This document shows, piece after piece, positions 13,824 through 19,260 of a DNA stretch of 19,260 nucleotides. A program made the position numbers and the translations under genes. Numbering within the stretch: position 1 is the stretch's first letter; each line of letters opens with the position of its first letter. Below the pieces are notes generated by a model. The model did no database searches. It was not told the DNA's origin and saw only the letters and a program-made list of their open reading frames with translations. The DNA is taken from contig CACXGG010000040.1 of the NCBI GenBank assembly GCA_902767145.1, forward strand, positions 1-19,260. The letters run 5' to 3'. Source of the DNA: Oscillospiraceae bacterium. Lineage in GTDB: Bacteria; Bacillota; Clostridia; Saccharofermentanales; Saccharofermentanaceae.

Positions 13824-13852
13824 ATGATACACTCAGAAGGGCCTAAAATCAA
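13824..13852 (-). promoter_or_regulatory. Promoter of the 13785 lipoprotein gene
   Basis: On the - strand TTGATT (13852-13847) and TATCAT (13829-13824) are 17 nt apart. The start is predicted near 13817, about 32 nt before the ATG, and the promoter begins just beyond the trxB stop. Confidence 0.65.
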
Positions 13853-13874
13853 TAAAAATTGCGTTTAGAACCTG

Positions 13875-14801
13875 TTATTGATCCTTTTTGGATGATCTGA
13901 TGAGATCACAGGCAGCAAGAGCCGCTACAGCACCATCAGAGGCTGCCGTTGTGAGCTGGCGGACCTTCTTGGTCCTTATATCCCCTGCTGCAAATATCCC
14001 GGCCGTGCCTGTGTGGCAGTCTTCTCCTGCAACGATATATCCGGACTCATCCATATCCACGAGCCCCTTATAAAGATCAGAAGACGGGATCTGGCCGATG
14101 GCCACGAAGACTCCATCGACGCCAATTTCCCTGAGAGAGCCGTCCTTTCTGCTCTCCAGCACAAGGCCCTCCAGCCTGTCTTCTCCCTTAAGGTCCTTCA
14201 CCACATAGGAAAGGACCTCCTCGATATTGTCCCTGGATCTTAAGAGCTCCACCTGGGCCGCATCTGCCCTGTACTCGTCTCTTCTGTGGATGATATATAC
14301 TTTTTCGCAGAGGTCCGACAGATAGACAGCATCCTCAAGGGCAGTATTTCCCCCGCCCACCACAGCAGTTGTCTTGCCCTTAAAGAAGGACCCGTCACAG
14401 GTGGCACAGTATGATATCCCTCTGCCTTCGAACTTCTCCTCTCCGGCGATACCCATATGCCTGTTCCTGGCTCCGGCTGCGATTATGATGCACTTTCCTG
14501 TTTCAGTTGTGCCATACTCGCCCTTTACGGTAAAACCTGTCTCATATGTTCCTTCTATGGAAACTATCTTATCGAATTCGACCCTTGCCCCGAGAGATAC
14601 AGCCTGTTCATACAGAGAAGTGGCAAACTCAAAGCCTGACACATTCTTTATTCCGGGGTAGTTCTCGATCTCAGGGGTATTTATTATCTGACCGCCGTAG
14701 GAATCTGATTCAAAGACCACTGCTTCCATTCCGGCTCTTTTTGCATATATAGCAGCAGTAAGACCTGCTGTTCCTGCTCCGATGATGATGATATCTGCCA
14801 T
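13875..14801 (-). CDS. trxB: Thioredoxin reductase
   Basis: This FAD/NADPH flavoenzyme reduces thioredoxin in the cytoplasm. The 308-residue length is normal for the family. The FAD motif GAGTAG lies at residues 8-13 and the redox-active CATC at 132-135. The NADPH-binding GGGNTALEDA is at 149-158, with the basic HRRDEYRA at 172-179, which favours NADPH over NADH. The C-terminal FAD motif is TAGIFAAGDI. ATG 14801 is chosen: an AAAAGGAG SD lies 8 nt upstream and is formed by the last codons of the thioesterase gene. A GTG at 14810 overlaps that SD. It is the last gene of the operon, with a 5-nt gap to the thioesterase stop. No thioredoxin gene is in the window. Confidence 0.95.
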   Translation of the reverse strand: MADIIIIGAGTAGLTAAIYAKRAGMEAVVFESDSYGGQIINTPEIENYPGIKNVSGFEFATSLYEQAVSLGARVEFDKIVSIEGTYETGFTVKGEYGTTETGKCIIIAAGARNRHMGIAGEEKFEGRGISYCATCDGSFFKGKTTAVVGGGNTALEDAVYLSDLCEKVYIIHRRDEYRADAAQVELLRSRDNIEEVLSYVVKDLKGEDRLEGLVLESRKDGSLREIGVDGVFVAIGQIPSSDLYKGLVDMDESGYIVAGEDCHTGTAGIFAAGDIRTKKVRQLTTAASDGAVAALAACDLIRSSKKDQ

Positions 14802-14806
14802 ATGGA

Positions 14807-15235
14807 TCACTCCTTTTCGGGAAGATACTGACGGAGCTTTTTGTCGAGGTCCGGTCGGGCACGAACAATAGACTGAATCTTACCATTCGCATCGATAAAG
14901 CAATGTTCGCTATGCCCGACGCATCTCACCTCTGATGTAACTTTATCACGTACCTCGTACTCGATATAGAGGCGAACTCCGGTATATTTGGTGAATTTCA
15001 GGTGCAAAACTACGGTATCGTAGAATTTGGCCATAGTCTTGAACTGAGCCTCAACGGCCGTAACAGGGCTTATTATCCCTGCCTCTTCCATCTCCTTATA
15101 ACCCATTCCGATCCTGTCGAAAACAGATATCCTGGCCTCCTCAAACCATCTTATATAGTTTGAGTGATGTACCACGCCCATCTGGTCAGTCTCATAGTAC
15201 TGTACCAGGTGCTCATATTCCGGCAACTCAGTCAT
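14807..15235 (-). CDS. YbgC/4-hydroxybenzoyl-CoA-type acyl-CoA thioesterase
   Basis: This is a 142-residue hotdog-fold thioesterase predicted to cleave acyl-CoA in the cytoplasm. The signature YYETDQMGVVHHSNYIRWFE (13-32) includes the catalytic Asp17 and the His23/His24 pair typical of YbgC and 4-hydroxybenzoyl-CoA thioesterases. The ATG at 15235 is supported by AGGAGG about 6 nt upstream, within the 3' end of the hydrolase gene. The gene overlaps that hydrolase by 8 nt and is followed by trxB after 5 nt, so it is the middle gene of a tight operon. The acyl substrate is not evident; short-chain or branched acyl-CoA would be usual for the family. Confidence 0.9.
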   Translation of the reverse strand: MTELPEYEHLVQYYETDQMGVVHHSNYIRWFEEARISVFDRIGMGYKEMEEAGIISPVTAVEAQFKTMAKFYDTVVLHLKFTKYTGVRLYIEYEVRDKVTSEVRCVGHSEHCFIDANGKIQSIVRARPDLDKKLRQYLPEKE

Positions 15236-16196
15236 TCTTTCCTCCTGTCTTCTCATCCGCGAACCGGATGATGTCCTCAAAGTATTTATATCTCACAGGC
15301 TCGTTCTGGATCTCATGCCTGTAATGTCCATAGTTGATAGCGGTCACGTCCCTCCCTGTAGCCGCGATGATATCGGCAACAGACCGGGCACCCTTGCCAT
15401 AGCCGGCGACCGGGTCATCCTCTCCATATGTTATAAGTACCGGGGCAAAAGATGCATCCATATATGCATTTTTGCCCTGCATCCTGTCTATCAGTGTAAA
15501 CAGGTCATTAAAACCCTTGCAGGTAAAGAGGAAGCCTGCAAGAGGGTCCTCACAGTACTTGATCACTTCTGTCTCCTCAGAACTGACCCAGTCAAAATCA
15601 GTCCTGGGATGTTCGATCCTCTTGTTATAGGCTCCGAATGCGATCCTGTTCAGCAGCTTTCCGGGCTTTCTCTTCATTCCGAAGACACCGAAGGCACCTG
15701 AAAGGGTGAGGCCAAGCTTGACCAGCGGTTCTCTTCCCATGGTGGAAGCGAAGACAAAGGCGTCAAACTCCTTTGCCCATGAAGAAGTGATGTAGATATT
15801 CCTGACGACAAAGGATCCCATGCTGTGACCGTACAGCACCATGGGAAGCCTCTTATCCGGACAGAACCTCTCCACCGCCCGGAAATGCATATTCATGATG
15901 TCCTTCAGGATACATTCAGCAGAGTCAGAAGTTCCTCCGAAAAAACCAAGGGGCATATCACGATCCCGGTTTAGTTCATATGTCTTTCCATGACCCAGCA
16001 TATCCATTCCACAGACATGCCATCCGTTTCTGTTGAAGAAATCGGTCATCTCTTCGTATCTGAAGAAATAATCCGCCATTCCGTGACAGATCTGGATAAC
16101 GCCTTTAGGGGAAGGATCAGAGGTTTCGGAAAAGAAACCTGCGATCTTATTACCACCGCCAACAGAGGCGTCAAACGTAATGATTTCAGCGTTCAT
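15228..16196 (-). CDS. Alpha/beta hydrolase, monoacylglycerol-lipase-like (Hydrolase_4 / S33)
   Basis: This is a 322-residue serine hydrolase, probably a lysophospholipase or monoacylglycerol lipase. The oxyanion segment CHGMADYFFRY starts at residue 37. The nucleophile elbow GHSMG (123-127) gives Ser125. Asp261 (YGEDDPV) and His294 (YRHEIQNE) complete the triad. The start is ATG 16196, with AAGGGG 10 nt upstream. An in-frame ATG at 16250 lies upstream of the predicted transcription start (-10 at 16233-16238), so it cannot be used from this promoter. It is the first gene of the operon with the thioesterase and trxB, and is divergent from a lipoprotein gene through a shared promoter. The combination suggests lipid or acyl turnover (inference). 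Confidence 0.88.
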   Translation of the reverse strand: MNAEIITFDASVGGGNKIAGFFSETSDPSPKGVIQICHGMADYFFRYEEMTDFFNRNGWHVCGMDMLGHGKTYELNRDRDMPLGFFGGTSDSAECILKDIMNMHFRAVERFCPDKRLPMVLYGHSMGSFVVRNIYITSSWAKEFDAFVFASTMGREPLVKLGLTLSGAFGVFGMKRKPGKLLNRIAFGAYNKRIEHPRTDFDWVSSEETEVIKYCEDPLAGFLFTCKGFNDLFTLIDRMQGKNAYMDASFAPVLITYGEDDPVAGYGKGARSVADIIAATGRDVTAINYGHYRHEIQNEPVRYKYFEDIIRFADEKTGGKND

Positions 16197-16225
16197 CGTA
16201 TTATTTCCCCTTGCCGATGTTTTCG

Positions 16226-16241
16226 TGATATAATTATACCA
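16226..16241. promoter_or_regulatory. Divergent promoter with overlapping symmetric -10 elements
   Basis: TGATATAAT (16226-16234, +) and, on the other strand, TGGTATAAT (16241-16233) are both extended -10 motifs, and their TATAAT boxes share two bases. The core TATAATTATA (16229-16238) is a perfect palindrome. The + start serves the lipoprotein at 16274, the - start the hydrolase at 16196. Neither side has a clear -35. Confidence 0.75.
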
Positions 16242-16273
16242 TTCGTGCATACGAAATAATAAGGAGGTATTAC

Positions 16274-16951
16274 ATGAAGAAGATCAAGACAATAATCGCT
16301 GGAACACTTATTGCTTCCATGCTCTTTTCTGCTACAGCATGTTCCCTTGGCGGAGCCAAGTTCGGTCCTTCCAAGCTTGCAGCTTATGCAAAGGATCAGG
16401 GAGCTGAGCTCTATGAAGATTCAGACGACTGGGAAGATGATCTGGATGATCTCTATAGTGATTTCAAGATCGTTAAGGACGGTATCTATGTTCACGTAAA
16501 GGGTGATGATGTTAAGGATTTCCTTAAGGGACCCTCTGTAACATCAGAATTCTATGACAAGACAGTCAAGGATGCTACCGTTTATATCATCGGAAAGCAG
16601 AAGGATGACAGTTCTAATCTTGCTGTTGCAGCTGCTCTTACATTCGAGACCAAGGACGATGCTCTCGACTTCTATGAAGATGGAGCAGACGGAATGGAAG
16701 ACAACTACAAGGACGACAAGGACTACAGCTGGTACGATGTAGATTTCGATACTTTCGAGGAAGGCAACACTCAGTATGCTCTCTTCTTCGAGGAGGATAC
16801 AGACTGGGGCGATACAACTGTTGGTGGTATCTACCTTCAGGGCAACACAGTATTCTTCATTATGGGTTACGGTTCAAGCAAGAAGGACGTCAATAGTTAT
16901 GTAGATGATATCTGCGAGGGCGTAGGCGTTGTAGCTCCCAGCGAACTCTGA
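16274..16951 (+). CDS. Acidic lipoprotein, first copy of a tandem pair
   Basis: The function is unknown. The product has 225 residues, a signal peptide and a weak lipobox ATAC (Cys23), then the LGGAKFGPSKLAAY block (25-38). The mature part is strongly acidic. Recognisable blocks shared with the gene at 17044 are KLAAYxKDxGAELYED, FETKDDAxDFYED, YDVDFDTFEEGN and a C-terminal GVVAPSEL. No enzymatic motif is seen. A strong AAGGAGGT SD stands 5 nt before the ATG, and the promoter is the symmetric element at 16226-16241. A terminator follows at 16971. The DNA match with the second copy is high around the FDTFEEGN and C-terminal blocks, pointing to a fairly recent duplication or gene conversion. 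A surface role such as a cation- or peptide-binding protein is possible but not shown. Confidence 0.85.
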   Translation: MKKIKTIIAGTLIASMLFSATACSLGGAKFGPSKLAAYAKDQGAELYEDSDDWEDDLDDLYSDFKIVKDGIYVHVKGDDVKDFLKGPSVTSEFYDKTVKDATVYIIGKQKDDSSNLAVAAALTFETKDDALDFYEDGADGMEDNYKDDKDYSWYDVDFDTFEEGNTQYALFFEEDTDWGDTTVGGIYLQGNTVFFIMGYGSSKKDVNSYVDDICEGVGVVAPSEL

Positions 16952-16970
16952 TAAGTGAACAACCAATAAC

Positions 16971-17001
16971 AAAAAAGCTGTCCGCAAGGGCAGCTTTTTT
17001 T
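16971..17001 (+). terminator. Terminator between the two lipoprotein genes
   Basis: A 13-bp stem (16971-16983 with 16988-17000, one G-U) is capped by a GCAA tetraloop, with the T-run formed by the 3' arm. The promoter of the next gene begins within 10 nt. Confidence 0.9.
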
Positions 17002-17007
17002 ATGCCA

Positions 17008-17016
17008 TGGTATAAT
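17008..17016 (+). promoter_or_regulatory. Extended -10 promoter of the second lipoprotein gene
   Basis: TGGTATAAT starts 7 nt after the terminator T-run. No usable -35 is seen, since that position falls in the terminator. The start would be near 17023, with a leader of about 20 nt holding GGAGGTGG (17031-17038). Confidence 0.7.
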
Positions 17017-17043
17017 CAATCTATCAAACCGGAGGTGGAACAT

Positions 17044-17709
17044 ATGAAGAAAAAAGCAATTGCACTTTTACTTACAGCATCCATGGCACTTTCTCTTGCC
17101 GGCTGCTCCCTGGGTGGCAGTAAGATAGGCCCGAAGAAGCTGGCCGCTTATGGTAAGGATTCAGGAGCAGAGCTTTACGAAGATGCCGATGAATGGGAAG
17201 AAGATATGGAAGATATTGCCAAAGATTCCGACTGGGCCAGCCTTGATGACGGCGTTTATATAAATGCCCGGGATAAAGATATCAAATCCGTATTCAGTAC
17301 TTTTGAGATGGACGGACTAAAATTCTACGACAAGTCCATGTCCGAGGCAACAACTTATTTTATGGCCGAAGAGAAGAACGATAAGCGTGTGACGGTCATA
17401 GCATGTTCCTATGTCTTCGAGACAAAGGACGATGCTGCAGATTTCTACGAAGACTGGGTTGATAACCTTGAAAGCCAGTATAAGAGCGACAAGGAATACT
17501 ACGATGTAGATTTCGATACCTTCGAAGAAGGAAATATGGAATATGCCCTTTTCGCTGAAGACAGCTTTACCAGCTTCTCAACGGGCATCTACATGGACGG
17601 AAAGACAGTCCTTCTTGTTTTCGGCGCAGGAAGCGAATTAAAGACCATCAACAAAAACATTGACGACGTCTGCGATGCAATGGGCGTTGTAGCTCCCAGC
17701 GATCTTTGA
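17044..17709 (+). CDS. Acidic lipoprotein, second copy of a tandem pair
   Basis: The function is unknown. The product has 221 residues with a clear lipobox LAGC (Cys21), followed by SLGGSKIGPKKLAAY, nearly the same as the first copy. It keeps the shared blocks FETKDDAADFYEDW, YDVDFDTFEEGN and GVVAPSDL, while the central part differs. ATG 17044 is chosen because GGAGGTGG lies 5 nt upstream and the promoter -10 (17011-17016) sits beyond an in-frame upstream ATG at 17002. It has its own promoter, so the pair is independently transcribed despite being adjacent. It ends against a REP-like palindrome that separates it from the converging glycosyltransferase gene. Confidence 0.87.
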   Translation: MKKKAIALLLTASMALSLAGCSLGGSKIGPKKLAAYGKDSGAELYEDADEWEEDMEDIAKDSDWASLDDGVYINARDKDIKSVFSTFEMDGLKFYDKSMSEATTYFMAEEKNDKRVTVIACSYVFETKDDAADFYEDWVDNLESQYKSDKEYYDVDFDTFEEGNMEYALFAEDSFTSFSTGIYMDGKTVLLVFGAGSELKTINKNIDDVCDAMGVVAPSDL

Positions 17710-17738
17710 TGACAAAAGGGGACGGTTCTGTTTTGTCA
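17710..17738. repeat. REP-like palindrome with GGGGACGGTTCTG loop
   Basis: TGACAAAA (17710-17717) pairs perfectly with TTTTGTCA (17731-17738) around the loop GGGGACGGTTCTG. The GGGGACGGTTCT core with GACAAAA arms resembles, from memory, a repeat widely scattered in Clostridia and other bacteria near Y1/RAYT transposases. It fills the 30-bp gap between two convergent genes and may also end transcription in either direction. No transposase is present here. Confidence 0.65.
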
Positions 17739-17739
17739 C

Positions 17740-19260
17740 CTATTTCTTAGTCACTCTGAAAACTATATTCTCCCCGTAGTTATAGCCTATCTCATCAGCG
17801 TAGGGAAGGTGGTATCTACCTACCTCCTCTATGGTGATGTCCTTGTCATCGAAGTAATACATGTAATACTCCACGGGATCAAGGGTGGAATAAGCCTCAA
17901 AATTGACGGCATTAAAGATATAGACCACATCCGTCTCGTTCCAGATCTCATCAGCCTTGTGAAGATATCTGATATCCGTGGTAAACACATCGATGGTCTG
18001 AAGGACAGAGTCCGTCTGATCACATACATAATGCCTTGAATCCGGGAAAGTATATGAGATGACTCCCAGGCTCTGCTCATCGAAATGGATAAAGACCGGA
18101 TCGTTTCCAGAATCTGCCATGATATCCTCCACGAACTCATCCTTGGTGGTGGTATCCAGAAACTTCTTCTCAGTTACGAAATTAGAAACGAATACCGCAG
18201 TCATCAATACGGCAATGACGATGGCAGGGACCTTCTTTCCCTTGCACAGGCAGAAGAGGGATGCTACTGCGATGGTGCCGCTTCCTGCAAAGATATAAAG
18301 ATATCTGACTGCAAAGATGGGAACTGCCGTGACAGTGACCACATAGAAAAAGATCATGGAAACAACGGGGATTCCCACTATGAACAGTACCCTCTTGAGG
18401 TTGGGCCACTTCTCCCTGATATCCTTTTTGGAGATCAGTTCGGTGATGCTCCCTGCGGTCTTGAGCTTCTTTGTGTCGATAAGAAGGAAGATATTGATGA
18501 AGGGTATGAGCACGATGGCAAGAAGGATGATATAGCTTACAAAGGAAGGAAGCTTATTCTCCATAAATCCCACAAATGCGATATAGAAACCGAACATCAG
18601 GGAATCCGTATCTCTCCAGAAATAGTCCACTACATTTCCGAACTGACCCAAAAGTACAAAGAGCCAGGGGATATAGAGTATAGCTACTGTGATTCCGCTT
18701 ATAAGGAACTTAAGGAAGAGTTTCTTATCTTTCTTCACAAGTGAAGCGATGATGCAGACACCATAGATACAGAAAGCAAAGATCAGGGATACGTTATGTG
18801 TATACATGGATCCCAGGGCAAGTATGGTGAAGATGATAAGATCCGACTTCTTCTCTTCAAAGAAAACAAGCCCCGCATAGATGATCGTAGCCGTGGATAT
18901 CACATAGGCCAGGACCGTAGGTCTTATCTCTACTCCGAAAAAGAGATTATAGCTTGATGTAAAGAGCAGTATGGCACTAAGTACCGCTGTCTCTTTTCCC
19001 AGGAGCCTTCTTAAGGGAAAGAGCACCGTGAGGAAAAGAAGGGACATAAGGCATGCCGAAAACATACGAAGGGATACAAGGCTTCCTCCGAAGATCAGGG
19101 AAAACGTCTTAAGCCCCAGTGAATAAAGAGGGGGACTGTAGTCCTTGGGCAAAAGCTCAAAGATACCCTTGTAGGAATGGCAGTTCAGGAAATACTGATA
19201 GGAACTGTCATAGGTGATACTGTCGTGGCAGCAGAGGATCCTCCAGAAGGCAAAATAGCC
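17740..19260 (-). CDS. GT39-like (PMT/ArnT superfamily) membrane glycosyltransferase, 5' end missing
   Basis: This is a predicted polytopic membrane enzyme that would transfer a sugar from a polyprenyl-phosphate carrier to a surface acceptor. The frame is open from the stop TAG at 17742-17740 to the window edge, giving 506 visible residues; the start lies outside. In the first 36 codons, upstream of a TTG at 19152, the frame stays open, so that TTG is not the true start. Near the visible N-terminus are DSITYD and DYSPPLYSLGLK; the PPLY block after an acidic loop, and EIRPTVLAY downstream, are typical of GT39/PMT-like proteins. About ten hydrophobic helices follow, then a soluble C-terminal domain of about 140 residues. 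Specificity cannot be told. Confidence 0.8.
   Translation of the reverse strand, partial: GYFAFWRILCCHDSITYDSSYQYFLNCHSYKGIFELLPKDYSPPLYSLGLKTFSLIFGGSLVSLRMFSACLMSLLFLTVLFPLRRLLGKETAVLSAILLFTSSYNLFFGVEIRPTVLAYVISTATIIYAGLVFFEEKKSDLIIFTILALGSMYTHNVSLIFAFCIYGVCIIASLVKKDKKLFLKFLISGITVAILYIPWLFVLLGQFGNVVDYFWRDTDSLMFGFYIAFVGFMENKLPSFVSYIILLAIVLIPFINIFLLIDTKKLKTAGSITELISKKDIREKWPNLKRVLFIVGIPVVSMIFFYVVTVTAVPIFAVRYLYIFAGSGTIAVASLFCLCKGKKVPAIVIAVLMTAVFVSNFVTEKKFLDTTTKDEFVEDIMADSGNDPVFIHFDEQSLGVISYTFPDSRHYVCDQTDSVLQTIDVFTTDIRYLHKADEIWNETDVVYIFNAVNFEAYSTLDPVEYYMYYFDDKDITIEEVGRYHLPYADEIGYNYGENIVFRVTKK

Noticed and set aside
16197..16250. N-terminal extension of the alpha/beta hydrolase
   Set aside because: The start at 16250 would lie upstream of the predicted transcription start and overlaps the divergent promoter.

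Overview
The window looks like chromosomal DNA of a Gram-positive anaerobe of the Clostridia. Signs of this are a T-box leader, an FMN riboswitch on an ECF riboflavin transporter, LtaS-type and VanY-type cell-surface enzymes with Thr-Pro linkers, several small lipoproteins, purine-rich Shine-Dalgarno (SD) sites and extended -10 promoters (TGnTATAAT). Base composition looks near 50% G+C. I cannot name a genus. No rRNA, tRNA, CRISPR array, integrase or complete insertion sequence is visible.

Layout. 1-1085 (-) is the start of glmU, cut by the window edge. 1223-2095 (+) is a VanY-like D,D-carboxypeptidase. 2137-2286 is an FMN riboswitch in front of ribU (2294-2929, +). On the - strand follow an LtaS/sulfatase-like membrane enzyme (2934-5000) and an upstream overlapping esterase (4987-5874). 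On the + strand are a HAD phosphatase (5990-6673) and a membrane GGDEF-EAL protein with degenerate active sites (6725-8542). On the - strand are a Maf nucleotide pyrophosphatase (8535-9101) and an extended SDR (9220-10200).

The centre is a canonical T-box leader (10362-10627) whose specifier I read as AUC (isoleucine). It controls a 783-residue fusion of an XRE-type HTH, a cupin and an AMP-forming acyl-CoA synthetase (10685-13036). I infer that this enzyme activates a branched short-chain acid, most simply 2-methylbutyrate, for isoleucine synthesis, with induction by uncharged tRNA-Ile. Behind it, between two terminators, lies an unassigned cloverleaf-like palindromic element (13094-13194).

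The right part holds a small acidic lipoprotein (13267-13785, -) and a compact - strand operon of alpha/beta hydrolase, YbgC-like thioesterase and thioredoxin reductase (16196 down to 13875). This operon shares one symmetric -10 element with the divergent first gene of a tandem pair of paralogous acidic lipoproteins (16274-16951 and 17044-17709, +). A REP-like palindrome separates the pair from a 5'-truncated GT39-like membrane glycosyltransferase (17740-19260, -).

Most genes are housekeeping, envelope or metabolic. The most unusual items are the T-box-controlled HTH-cupin-ligase fusion, the cloverleaf element, the palindromic divergent promoter, the lipoprotein family and the degenerate GGDEF-EAL protein.
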